From contig CAWINM010000001.1 of NCBI GenBank assembly GCA_963837455.1, forward strand, positions 2,418,001-2,482,000: DNA of 64,000 bases, given 5' to 3'. Of this stretch, positions 7,544 to 16,466 are shown in pieces. The translations under genes and the position numbers were made by a program. Under the pieces are notes generated by a model. It was not told where the DNA came from and ran no database searches. It was given only the letters and a program-made list of their open reading frames with translations. Origin of the DNA: DASYQD01 sp963837455 (GTDB lineage Bacteria > Acidobacteriota > Thermoanaerobaculia > Multivoradales > JAIOJS01). Numbering within the stretch: the first letter of the stretch is position 1; every line of letters begins with the position of its first letter.

Positions 7544-9769
7544 GTGCTGAAGATCCGGAGCCGTCTCAAGCCGCCTGTCGCCCCGCCCAAGCACCCCACC
7601 CTGGACGGGCTGTTGGACCTGATCAAGGCCCAGAACCCGAGCTGCGACGAGGCCCTGGTGCGCCGCGCCCATGCCTTCTCGGCGGAGAAGCACGCCGGCC
7701 AGAAGCGACGCTCCGGCCAGCCCTACTTCACCCACCCGCTGGCGGTGGCCTACCTGCTCGCCGAGCTCAAGTTCGACGAGATCTGCGTCTCCGTGGGGCT
7801 GCTCCACGACGTGCTGGAGGACACCCTCACCTCGCGCGAGGTGCTGGAGGAGAAGTTCGGCGGCGAGATCGCCGAGCTCGTCGAGGGTGTCACCAAGATC
7901 GGCCGCCACGCTTACGTGCGGCGCGACGAGGCGCAGGCACAGACCTTCCGCAAGTTGATCCTCGCCTCGGCAAAGGACATCCGGGTCATCCTGGTCAAGC
8001 TCGCCGACCGGCTCCACAACATGGAGACCCTGGAGTACGTCTCCCCGGAGACCCGCCGGCGGGTGGCTCTCGAGACGTTGGAGATCTACGCTCCGCTGGC
8101 CCACCGCCTGGGGATGGCAAAGGTCAAGGGGGAGCTCGAGGACCTCGCGTTCTACTACCTCTATCCGCACCAGTTCGGCGAGGTTTTCGAGAAGGTGCAG
8201 GAGAAGATGAGCGGTGCCCGCGAGGCCATGGAGCGCATCCGGGTGCGGCTCGAGAAGACCCTCGAGGAGGCCGGGATCGAGGCTGAGATCAGCTATCGCG
8301 TCAAGCGCTACTACTCGATCTATCAGAAGCTGCGGCGCCACGGCGTCGACATCTCGCAGCTCTACGACTACCTGGCCTTCCGCATCATCACCTCATCGCT
8401 GCGCGACACCTACGCGGCGCTCGGCGTCGTGCACCAGAGTTGGCGGCCGATCCCGGGGCGGTTCAAGGACTACATCGCGATGCCCAAGCCCAACCTCTAC
8501 CAGTCGCTGCACACGACGGTGCTGGCGGAGCGCGGGCAACCCTTCGAGGTCCAGATGCGCACCCGCGAGATGGACCTGGTGGCGGAGGAGGGGATCGCGG
8601 CGCATTGGGGATACAAGGAGGGGGCGACGGGAACGGGCGATCCCAACATCGTCTGGCTGCGCCAGCTGCTGGAATGGCAGAAGGAGGTCAAGGACGACCG
8701 CACCTTCCTCAACACCCTCAAGATCGACCTCTACCCGGACGAGGTCTACGTCTTCACTCCCAAGGGTGCCGTCTTCTCCTTCCCGCGCGATGCCACTCCG
8801 CTGGACTTCGCCTACCGGGTGCACACCGAGGTGGGGCACCACACTGCCGGCGCCCGGGTCAACGGCAAGCTGGTGCCGCTGCGCACCGCCCTGCGCAACG
8901 GGGACATCGTCGAGATCCTCACCGAGACGGCCCGCCACCCCAGCCGCGACTGGCTCAGCCTGGTCGCCACCTCTCGCGCCAAGAGCAAGATCCGCCACTG
9001 GCTCAATACCCAGCAGAAGCAACGCGCCACCGAGATCGGGCGCCGTTTGCTCGACAAGGAGCTGCGCCGCTACAAGGTCAACCCCAAGAAGGCCGCCGAG
9101 GGGCCCGAGATGGCCGCCTACCTGAGCGAGCACGGCCTCAACGGCGTCGAGGACCTGCACAGCCGCCTCGGCTTCGGCAAGGTCGGCGTGCGCCAGGTCC
9201 TGTCGAGGCTGCTCGGCGAGGAACGGCTGTCGGTGCCGCCGCAGAAGCCCAGCCGGCTGCGACAGGCAGTGGGCAGGCTGCTGCCCAGCGGCGACACCGG
9301 CCCGATCGTGGTCAAGGGCCAGGACGACCTGCTGGCGGTGATGGCGAAGTGCTGCAACCCCTTGCCGGGCGAGGAGATCGTCGGCTACATCACCCGCGGC
9401 AGGGGTGTCTCCGTACACTCGGTGGACTGTCCCAACGTGAGGAACCTGCTCTACAACCCCGAGCGCGAGATCGAGGTGGAGTGGGCGCGCAGCGACCCCG
9501 GCGTCTTCCCCGTCACCCTGCGCATCGAGACCGAGGACGAGCCTGGGCTGCTGGCTCGGCTCACCGAGGCGATCTCCAAGGGGGACACCAACATCCGGCA
9601 GATCGAGGCGGAGTCGGTGGAGCCCAACCGCGGCCTGGTGCGAGTGCTCGTCGAGGTGAAGAGCCGCCGTCACCTCGAGAAGCTCGAGCAGGGGATCCAG
9701 GCGGTGTCGGGCGTCCGCGAGGTGGGCCGGGCGATGGGCGGGGGCGGCGGCGGCCGCCGGGACGAGTAG
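7544..9769 (+). CDS. rel: Bifunctional (p)ppGpp synthetase/hydrolase
   Basis: 741 residues, typical for Rel/SpoT. The N-terminal HD hydrolase domain is intact, with HPLAVAYLL, LLHDVLEDT and VILVKLADRLHNM. The synthetase domain has YDYLAFRII and RFKDYIAMPKPNLYQSLHTT; the RxKD form of that loop is typical of bifunctional enzymes rather than RelA-type synthetases. A TGS domain (VYVFTPKGAVFSFPRDATPL) and a C-terminal ACT domain (TEDEPGLLARLTEAI) follow. It makes and degrades the stringent-response alarmone. The GTG start fits the conserved N-terminus and lies eight bases after a perfect TATAAT. Confidence 0.96.
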   Translation: MLKIRSRLKPPVAPPKHPTLDGLLDLIKAQNPSCDEALVRRAHAFSAEKHAGQKRRSGQPYFTHPLAVAYLLAELKFDEICVSVGLLHDVLEDTLTSREVLEEKFGGEIAELVEGVTKIGRHAYVRRDEAQAQTFRKLILASAKDIRVILVKLADRLHNMETLEYVSPETRRRVALETLEIYAPLAHRLGMAKVKGELEDLAFYYLYPHQFGEVFEKVQEKMSGAREAMERIRVRLEKTLEEAGIEAEISYRVKRYYSIYQKLRRHGVDISQLYDYLAFRIITSSLRDTYAALGVVHQSWRPIPGRFKDYIAMPKPNLYQSLHTTVLAERGQPFEVQMRTREMDLVAEEGIAAHWGYKEGATGTGDPNIVWLRQLLEWQKEVKDDRTFLNTLKIDLYPDEVYVFTPKGAVFSFPRDATPLDFAYRVHTEVGHHTAGARVNGKLVPLRTALRNGDIVEILTETARHPSRDWLSLVATSRAKSKIRHWLNTQQKQRATEIGRRLLDKELRRYKVNPKKAAEGPEMAAYLSEHGLNGVEDLHSRLGFGKVGVRQVLSRLLGEERLSVPPQKPSRLRQAVGRLLPSGDTGPIVVKGQDDLLAVMAKCCNPLPGEEIVGYITRGRGVSVHSVDCPNVRNLLYNPEREIEVEWARSDPGVFPVTLRIETEDEPGLLARLTEAISKGDTNIRQIEAESVEPNRGLVRVLVEVKSRRHLEKLEQGIQAVSGVREVGRAMGGGGGGRRDE

Positions 9770-9876
9770 CGGAGAGGGAGCGCGCCTGCTGGGCGAGGCT
9801 TGCCGCCTACCAGCGATCGGCCGGTCAGGCTGCGAGAGCAGGCAGGGGGCGTGGGGCGGGCGATCCGATTGCGGCG

Positions 9877-10092
9877 CTACTCGGCCGGCTCCCAGCGCCG
9901 CACGGCGGGCTTCTGAACCCGGCCGGCGCGCAGGCAACGCGTGCAGACCCGCAGACGCCGGGTGCCGCCCCCTACCTGCGCGCGAACGCGCTGGAGGTTG
10001 GGCTCCCAGGTGCGCTTGGTGACGTTGTGGGCGTGGCTGACCTGCTGCCCGTGCACGGTGGTCTTGCCGCAGAGGTCACAGTGCTTTGCCAT
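9877..10092 (-). CDS. rpmB: 50S ribosomal protein L28
   Basis: 71 residues, minus strand, convergent with rel/spoT. The N-terminus MAKHCDLCGKTTVHGQQVSH and the later PNLQRVRAQV are typical of L28. Paired CxxC motifs (CDLC and CTRC) mark the zinc-binding form. On the coding strand AGGAAGG lies about ten bases before the ATG. No partner rpmG is adjacent. Confidence 0.97.
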   Translation of the reverse strand: MAKHCDLCGKTTVHGQQVSHAHNVTKRTWEPNLQRVRAQVGGGTRRLRVCTRCLRAGRVQKPAVRRWEPAE

Positions 10093-10259
10093 CGCTGAGA
10101 GTCCTTCCTCGAAGTGGGGGAATGCGCCGCAAAGTCAGGGCGCACAGGGCCCGTAAGGCTAGCAGACACCCCCAGCCAGGGGCAAGCTCCAGCCCCTCCG
10201 TGGACCCTAAACCTTGCAGAATGTGTGGTGTGCCGTGCTTCACTGGGCACCCTCTCACC

Positions 10260-10289
10260 TTGACACCCTGTTGTGGATCCTGCTACTCT
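10260..10289 (+). promoter_or_regulatory. Promoter of the pilMNOPQ operon
   Basis: A perfect TTGACA at 10260-10265 is followed after 18 bases by TACTCT (10284-10289), preceded by TGC, an extended -10. It lies in a relatively AT-rich patch about 70 bases before pilM. The 265-base gap between rpmB and pilM otherwise holds only the rpmB leader. Confidence 0.55.
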
Positions 10290-10357
10290 CCAGAAAAATT
10301 TCAACTGCGTGGAGCTAATTGCCATGCCTACAGCGGTTTTGAGGGGGCGTTAAGCCC

Positions 10358-11417
10358 GTGGCGCTCTTCGCGCGCGCCAAAGGGGTGGTGGGTCTGGACA
10401 TCGGTAGCTCCGCGGTCAAGCTGGTCGAGCTGCGGGAGCGAAAGGGGTCGTTCCAGGTCCAGAAGGTGGCCGTGGAGGCGCTCTCCCCGGAGGCCATCGT
10501 CGACGGCTCCATCATGGACTCGTCGCTGGTGGTCGACGCCATCCACAAGCTCAACGACCAGGCCAAGGTCAAGAACCCGAACTACGCCACCTCGCTGTCC
10601 GGGCACTCGGTGATCATCAAGAAGATCCAGGTGCCGGCGATGTCCGCAGGAGGAGCTCGCCGAGTCCATCCAGTGGGAGGCCGAGCAGTACATCCCCTTC
10701 GACATCAACGACGTCCGCCTGGACTACGTGGTGCTCTCGGACACCCCGCCGGGCGAGGGGCAGATGGACGTCCTGCTGGTGGCGGTCAAGCGCGACAAGG
10801 TCAACGACTACATGTCGGTGATCAGCCAGGCGGGTCGCAACCCGGCCCTGGTCGACGTCGACGCCTTCGCGGTGCAGAACTGCTACGAGGTCAACTACGA
10901 CCTCGACCCGCTCAAGGTGGTGGCGCTGGTGAACATGGGTGCGGCGGTGACCAACATCAACGTCGTCGCCCGCGGCCAGAGCGTCTTCTGGCGCGACATC
11001 TCCTTCGGTGGCAACCAGTTCTCCGAGGCGCTCCAGCGCGAGTACAACCTCTCCTACGACCAGGCCGAGACCCTCAAGCGCGGCGGTACCGTCGATCGCT
11101 ACTCCACCGCCGAAGCGCGGCCGGTGCTCGACGCCGTCTCCGCCGAGCTCGCTTCGGAGATACAGAAGACCTTCGACTTCTTCGCCGCCACTTCCGCCGA
11201 GGGTCCGGTCGACGAGCTGGTGGTCTCCGGCGGCTGCGCGCTCACCCCCAACCTGTTGCAGATCCTGCGCGAGCGGTTCGGCGTGCCAGTCGAGCTGATG
11301 GATCCCTTCCGCCGCGTTCAGGTGCGCGACTCCGACTTCGACGTCGAGTGGCTGCGCTCCGTGGCGCCCATGCTCGCGGTGACCGTCGGCCTCGCCATCC
11401 GCAAGGTCGGGGAGTAG
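10358..11417 (+). CDS. pilM: Type IV pilus assembly protein PilM (one frame disruption)
   Basis: Actin-like cytoplasmic ATPase that docks with PilN at the inner membrane. The nucleotide fold begins with VVGLDIGSSAVKLVEL and later has NMGAAVTNINVV and LVVSGGCALTPNL. The GTG start follows GAGGGGG. The frame is interrupted near 10646: reading frame 2 gives homology up to KKIQVPAMS, and frame 3 resumes with QEELAESIQWEAEQYIPFD. Removing one base there yields an uninterrupted 352-residue PilM, the normal length. The shift is probably a sequence error, because every part of the protein is present and the downstream pil genes are intact. Confidence 0.9.
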
Positions 11418-11420
11418 CGC

Positions 11421-12050
11421 ATGATCAAGATCAACCTCGTCTCCGAGGGCCGGCGGCCGGTCGTCTCCCGCAAGACCAAGGAGCGGCTCGGCATCGCCGG
11501 GCTGTCCCTGGGCGAGGGGCTCTTCCTGCTCGCGCTGGTGCTCGGCGCGCTGGCGGTCGGTGGCTACTGGTGGTACCTGCGCGGGCAGGTGCGGGAACGC
11601 AACCAGGCCATCGCCACCGCGCAGAAGGAGGTCGACGAGCTCGCCCAGGTGCTCAAGGAGGTCGACGACTACAAGATCAAGAAGGAGAAGCTCGAGCACA
11701 AGATCAACATCATCAACGAGCTCAAGCGGGCGCAGTGGGGGCCGGTGCGGATCATGGACCAGGTCTCCAACGCCCTTCCCGAGCTGTTGTGGCTCGACAC
11801 CATGACGCTCCAGCACAACAACATCGAGCTGCACGGCAAGGCCTTCAACACCAACCAGATCGCCGCCTTCATCGAGAACCTCGGCAAGGTTCCGGAGTTC
11901 CAGGAGCCGCGCCTGCGCGACACCAACAAGCAAGGGCCGGTCTACAACTTCATCATCACCTTCAACTTCTCCGTCGTCGAGCCCAAGGCGCAGCAGCCGG
12001 CGGCTGCCGGCCAGCCGGGCGCCGCCGCGGCGCCGCCCGCCGGCACCTAG
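11421..12050 (+). CDS. pilN: Type IV pilus assembly protein PilN
   Basis: 209 residues. It starts with MIKINLVSEGRR, the conserved cytoplasmic tail of PilN (usually INLL) that binds PilM. One membrane helix lies at about 32-52, then a coiled coil (about 55-95) and a ferredoxin-like periplasmic domain with LLWLDTMTLQHNNIELHGKA. The C-terminus is Ala/Pro-rich. It starts three bases after pilM. Confidence 0.93.
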   Translation: MIKINLVSEGRRPVVSRKTKERLGIAGLSLGEGLFLLALVLGALAVGGYWWYLRGQVRERNQAIATAQKEVDELAQVLKEVDDYKIKKEKLEHKINIINELKRAQWGPVRIMDQVSNALPELLWLDTMTLQHNNIELHGKAFNTNQIAAFIENLGKVPEFQEPRLRDTNKQGPVYNFIITFNFSVVEPKAQQPAAAGQPGAAAAPPAGT

Positions 12051-12062
12051 GAGGGGACCTGC

Positions 12063-12722
12063 ATGGCGATCGAGGCTCTCAAGGAGAAGCCCTGGTACGT
12101 CGGCCTCGGCGTCGGGGTCGGCGTGGCGGTGCTGCTGTTCCTGCTCGCCTGGTGGCGCCTCTACGGGCCGATGAAGAACCAGATCGTGGCGCAGGACGCC
12201 AAGATCAACGAGCTGCAGGCGAAGATCCAGGAGGGGCGTGCCGCCAAGCAGCGGCTGCCGCAGTTCCGCGAGGAGGTTCGTCGTCTCGAGCTCGAGCTCG
12301 ACAAGCTGCTGCGCATCCTGCCGGCGCGGCTCAACACCGAGGATCTGCTGCGGCGCCTGCGGGCGCTTGCCGAGCAGGGGGATCTCGACATCCTGCGCAT
12401 CACCCCCGGGAACCTCACCGACAAGGACTTCTATAGCGAGTGGCCGATCCAGATCCAGCTCCAGGGCACCTACCACAATCTGGCGCTGTTCTTTGATCGC
12501 ATCGGCCGTTTCTCGCGCATCATCAACATCGACGATCTCACCGCCAACGCCATCGACCCGGGAACCAACCGGGGGCACTCGATCAACTCCGCGTTCACCG
12601 CCAAGACGTTCGTCTATCGCGAGGAGGAGGAGGAAGCGCCGGCGTCGCCCCCGACACCGACCGCCCCCGCTCCGGCACCCATTGTGCCGAGGCCGGCGTC
12701 CGCCAGCGCTCCCGAGGGCTGA
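12063..12722 (+). CDS. pilO: Type IV pilus assembly protein PilO
   Basis: 219 residues. A short cytoplasmic N-terminus, one membrane helix (about 14-32), a coiled coil (about 40-85) and a periplasmic domain with YHNLALFFDRIGRFSRIINI fit PilO. It pairs with PilN to build the alignment complex. The tail is Pro/Ala-rich. It sits 12 bases after pilN. Confidence 0.92.
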   Translation: MAIEALKEKPWYVGLGVGVGVAVLLFLLAWWRLYGPMKNQIVAQDAKINELQAKIQEGRAAKQRLPQFREEVRRLELELDKLLRILPARLNTEDLLRRLRALAEQGDLDILRITPGNLTDKDFYSEWPIQIQLQGTYHNLALFFDRIGRFSRIINIDDLTANAIDPGTNRGHSINSAFTAKTFVYREEEEEAPASPPTPTAPAPAPIVPRPASASAPEG

Positions 12723-12748
12723 GCGGCCGACGCGCCAGGAGACCCACG

Positions 12749-13288
12749 ATGACCGAGCACCTGCGCCCCTACTCTCTCGCCTTCGCCGCTGCGGCACTCG
12801 CCGCCGCTCTCGCGCTGCCCGCGGGCGCGCAGCAACCGGCGGCCACCGCCGCTCCCGATCAGGGCGCGGCCAACGCCGCGCCGGGTGCCGACGAGCAGAC
12901 CATCGATCAGATCCTCGCCGGCGAGGATGAGGTGCTGGCGGGTGAGGGGTACTCCTACGACCCGGCGGGCCGTCGCGACCCCTTCGTGTCGCTCCTGCAG
13001 CGGACCCAGACCAAGGAGCTCCAGCAGCAGCGCCCGGAGGGGGTCCCGGGTCTCCTCATCGACGAGATCGAGATCAAGGGCATCTTCTCGCTCAAGGGGC
13101 GCACGTTCGCCCAAGTGCAGACATCGGACAAGGACAAGAGCTATCTCATCCAGGAGGGAGATCAGCTCTACGACGGCGAGGTCGTCTCGATCGCCAACGG
13201 CGAGGTCACCTTCAAGCAGGTGGTCAACGATCCGAGCGTGATCAAGCCGTTCCGAGAGGTGGTCAAGAAGCTCAACCCGGAGCCGTGA
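12749..13288 (+). CDS. pilP: Type IV pilus assembly protein PilP
   Basis: 179 residues. A signal peptide (about 1-28) is followed by a disordered acidic region and the PilP core: YDPAGRRDPFVSLLQ, then GLLIDEIEIKGIFSLKGRTF and SYLIQEGDQLYDGEVVSI. PilP links PilNO to the PilQ secretin. Unlike many PilP proteins it shows no lipobox; the signal ends in ALPAGAQQ. Confidence 0.9.
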   Translation: MTEHLRPYSLAFAAAALAAALALPAGAQQPAATAAPDQGAANAAPGADEQTIDQILAGEDEVLAGEGYSYDPAGRRDPFVSLLQRTQTKELQQQRPEGVPGLLIDEIEIKGIFSLKGRTFAQVQTSDKDKSYLIQEGDQLYDGEVVSIANGEVTFKQVVNDPSVIKPFREVVKKLNPEP

Positions 13289-13309
13289 GCCCGGATGGAG
13301 GCCAGCGTC

Positions 13310-15880
13310 ATGGGGAAAGTTCGTACTAGGAGGGAACCCTTCGGCCGGTGGAGCCGGGCGTCGCTCGGCCTGCTTGCCGTGGCGCTGCTCCTCGGGTGCG
13401 CCTCCGGGGCGAAAACCGCTCCGCCGCCGGCAGCGGGCTCGGCGGCGTCGAGCTCCGAGCCGGCCGCCGCGCCGACTCAGATCACCGCGCTGGAGCTGCG
13501 GGAGGCGGCTCCCGGAGTGCGGCTCGAGCTCAAGTCCACCGCGCCGCTGGTGTGGACGCAGTACCGCGACAGCGAGGGTCGCCTGGTTCTCGAGCTCCCC
13601 AATAGCACGACGGCGCCCGGCGTCGGCGACCTCGGCCCGCAGGGCGATCTGGTCACCTCGGTGACGGTGCGGCAGGTCGATAGCGGAGAGCGGCCGCTTA
13701 CCCGCCTGGTGATCGCCACCCGGGGCGAGACCGAGCACGAGCTCACCGCCAACGGTAACGTGCTGCAGCTGACGCTGGTGCCCGCCGGCACCGAGCAGGC
13801 GATGGCGACCCCCTCCGAGCCGGTGGCAGCGCCACCCATCGCCGCCGCCGAGGCGCCGCCGGCACCGGCCGCGCCGCCCACTCCCGCCGCGGCACCGGCC
13901 GGTACTGCCGCCAAGGGGAAGGCGAGCTGGCCCGCGGCCGGCGGCACCCCGGAGGCGCCGTACGTCGCGCCCCGCCCGGCGGGAGTCGCCGCTACCAAGC
14001 TCGAGGACGTGGTGGTGGAGAGCGGGTCCCACGGCCCCACCGTCCGCATTCAGGGCGACGGGGACTTCGCCTACTCGACCTTCCAGCTCGCCGATCCGGC
14101 CCGCTTCGTCATCGACCTCCAGGGGGTGACCAATGCCGCCCCGCACGCCACGGTTCCCGGCGCCGGTGAGCCCCTCGAGCGCGTTCGCATCGCTCAGTTC
14201 AAGTCGCAGCCCGCTCCGGTGTCGCGCGTCGTGCTCGACCTCGGCGCCGACGTCGTGCCGCACCTGACCTCCACCGGCGAGGGGTTGGTGGTGACCTTCG
14301 ACCAGGGCATGGCGGAAGTGGCGCCCCCGTCACCGACCTCAGCGCCGAGCGCGGCGCCCGCGATGCCCACGGAAACGGCCGAGAACGTCACGCCGGCCGC
14401 GCCGCCGATGCCCCCGGCCTCCGGCCCGCCGGCAGCTCCCGCTGGCGAAACGAGCGGCACCGAGGTCAGCGCGGCAGCCGCGCCCACCCCGGCGCCAGCC
14501 CCGGCCTCACCGGCGGCGGCGCCGCGCTCCGCCGAGCCCAGTGACGTCAGCGCCCTCGAGGCGGTGGAGGTCCAGGACGTCGCCCCCACGGCCGGTGACC
14601 AGCACCAAGCGGCGAACCCCGCCAGCTTCCAGGCCCGCGACCTCGGTCAGGGGAAGCGCCAGTACGTCGGCGACCCCATCACCTTCAGCCTGCGTGATGC
14701 CGACATCCGCGAGGTTCTGCGCACCTTCGCCAAGGTGAGCGGCCTGAACATGGTGATCCAGCCCGGCATCTCGGGCCCGGTCACCGTCGAGCTCAACCAG
14801 GTGCCCTGGGATCAGGCGCTCGAGATCATCCTCAAGACCAACGGGCTCTGGTACGAGCTCGACGGCAACATCATGCGTATCGCGCCAGTAGGGCAGCTCA
14901 ACGAGGAGGCCCGGGCCGAGGCCGACCGGCGCCAGCAGGCAGCCCTCGCGGTTCCCCTGCGCACCGTGCTCAAGCGCATCAGCTACGCCCAGGCTTCCGA
15001 GGTCGCCACCCTGCTGCGCAGCGGCAGCGCCAGCATCCTCTCGGCGCGCGGCTCGGTGGTCATCGACCCCCGGACCAACACCTTGATCATCAAGGAGCTC
15101 CCCGAGTTCATGCCAACGGTGCTCGACGTCATCGACCAGGTCGACGTTCCCGAGCCGCAGGTGATGATCGAGGCACGGATCGTCGAGACGACGAAGAACT
15201 TCAACAACACCCTGGGCATCCACTGGGGCTTCGCCGGCAAGGCCGACCCCGCCCATGGCAACACCACCGGCCTCGTCTTCCCCAACAACGTCGACGCCAG
15301 CGGCTCGGTGAACCTGATCACCGGCGGCAACAACGGCCTGCTCAACCTCAAGCTGGGCAACATCCTGAACACCTTCACCCTCGACGCCCAGTTGCAGGCG
15401 GCACAGACCGAGGGCTTGATCAACATCCTCTCGGCGCCCAAGGTGGCGACCCTCAACAACGCCCAGGCCAGCATTCAGAGCGGCCTGCAGATCCCGGTGC
15501 AGACGGTGGCCAACAACACGGTCACCGTCCAGTTCGTCAATGCCACGCTCGAGCTGCGAGTGACCCCGCACGTCACCGCCGACGGCACCGTGCTGATGGA
15601 CATCCAGGTTCAGAAGCGCGAACCCCTGCTAGCCTTTGCGGTGGTCGGCGCCACCAACGCACCGATCTCCACCAAGGAGGCCAAGACGCGGGTCATCGTC
15701 CGCGACGGCGGCACCACCGTCATCGGCGGCATCTACAAGGTCACCAGTGATCAGGGCGAGGACCGCGTACCCGGTCTCGCCGACATCCCCCTCCTCGGCC
15801 ACCTGTTCCGCAACAAGCACCGGAACAACGCCAACGAGGAGCTGTTGATCTTCATCACCCCCCGGGTGATCAAGCTATGA
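13310..15880 (+). CDS. pilQ: Type IV pilus secretin PilQ
   Basis: 856 residues from ATG 13310, chosen because GGAGG lies eight bases upstream; an ATG at 13295 overlaps that site. The signal ends in LLGC (Cys30), a possible lipobox. Two AMIN domains (about 50-150 and 240-330) are separated by Pro/Ala-rich linkers. The secretin N-terminal domain (about 455-530) has FSLRDADIREVLRTFAKVSG, and the pore domain ends with VPGLADIPLLGHLFRNK and ELLIFITPRVIKL. It forms the outer-membrane channel for the pilus. The tail is complete. Confidence 0.95.
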   Translation: MGKVRTRREPFGRWSRASLGLLAVALLLGCASGAKTAPPPAAGSAASSSEPAAAPTQITALELREAAPGVRLELKSTAPLVWTQYRDSEGRLVLELPNSTTAPGVGDLGPQGDLVTSVTVRQVDSGERPLTRLVIATRGETEHELTANGNVLQLTLVPAGTEQAMATPSEPVAAPPIAAAEAPPAPAAPPTPAAAPAGTAAKGKASWPAAGGTPEAPYVAPRPAGVAATKLEDVVVESGSHGPTVRIQGDGDFAYSTFQLADPARFVIDLQGVTNAAPHATVPGAGEPLERVRIAQFKSQPAPVSRVVLDLGADVVPHLTSTGEGLVVTFDQGMAEVAPPSPTSAPSAAPAMPTETAENVTPAAPPMPPASGPPAAPAGETSGTEVSAAAAPTPAPAPASPAAAPRSAEPSDVSALEAVEVQDVAPTAGDQHQAANPASFQARDLGQGKRQYVGDPITFSLRDADIREVLRTFAKVSGLNMVIQPGISGPVTVELNQVPWDQALEIILKTNGLWYELDGNIMRIAPVGQLNEEARAEADRRQQAALAVPLRTVLKRISYAQASEVATLLRSGSASILSARGSVVIDPRTNTLIIKELPEFMPTVLDVIDQVDVPEPQVMIEARIVETTKNFNNTLGIHWGFAGKADPAHGNTTGLVFPNNVDASGSVNLITGGNNGLLNLKLGNILNTFTLDAQLQAAQTEGLINILSAPKVATLNNAQASIQSGLQIPVQTVANNTVTVQFVNATLELRVTPHVTADGTVLMDIQVQKREPLLAFAVVGATNAPISTKEAKTRVIVRDGGTTVIGGIYKVTSDQGEDRVPGLADIPLLGHLFRNKHRNNANEELLIFITPRVIKL

Positions 15881-15900
15881 GCGTCGAGAAAGGAAGCCTC

Positions 15901-16449
15901 ATGAACAAGCACGTGCGATCGGGCCTGCTTGCCCTGCTGATGGTCGGGATGCTCGCTTGCCAGTCGCGCACCGACCGCACCGACACCGGCGGGGTGCTGC
16001 TGACGGTATCGGACTTCAACGGCCTGCCGATCGCGTTCAGCGTCAACAGCGGTAGCTTCGTACAGGTGGACTCGTTGACGATCCAGAGCATCGTCCTCAA
16101 TCCCGACGCCCCCACCAGCAGCATCATGGACGTCGAGCTCAAGAGCTATCAGGTGACCTATCGGCGCCTCGACAACGGCAGCCGCACGCCCCGCCCGCTG
16201 GTAGAGGGGTTCTTCGGCAACGTGCCCCAGAACGGCACCGACGTCATCAACAACCTCGTGCTCCTCGGGCCCGAGCAGATTCTCAACACACCCCTCTCGG
16301 ACCTGCTCCTCGTCAACGGCGGTCTCGACTCCGAGACCCACTCGCCGGTGATCAAGCTCGAGCTCGAGCTCACCTTCTTCGGCAAGACCCTCAGTGGGCG
16401 GGACATCAGCACAGCGCCGGTGCGCTTTGCCATCGACTTCAGCTCCTAA
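15901..16449 (+). CDS. Lipoprotein of unknown function, pil-linked
   Basis: 182 residues from ATG 15901, which has AGGA six bases upstream; an ATG at 15877 overlaps the pilQ stop and would make the signal peptide internal. The signal ends with MLACQ, a plausible lipobox. The mature part is mainly beta-strand with no motif I recognise. It starts 20 bases after pilQ and is probably in the same transcript, so a role at the pilus or outer membrane is possible. Confidence 0.7.
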   Translation: MNKHVRSGLLALLMVGMLACQSRTDRTDTGGVLLTVSDFNGLPIAFSVNSGSFVQVDSLTIQSIVLNPDAPTSSIMDVELKSYQVTYRRLDNGSRTPRPLVEGFFGNVPQNGTDVINNLVLLGPEQILNTPLSDLLLVNGGLDSETHSPVIKLELELTFFGKTLSGRDISTAPVRFAIDFSS

Positions 16450-16466
16450 GCAGGAGAGCCAGCGCC

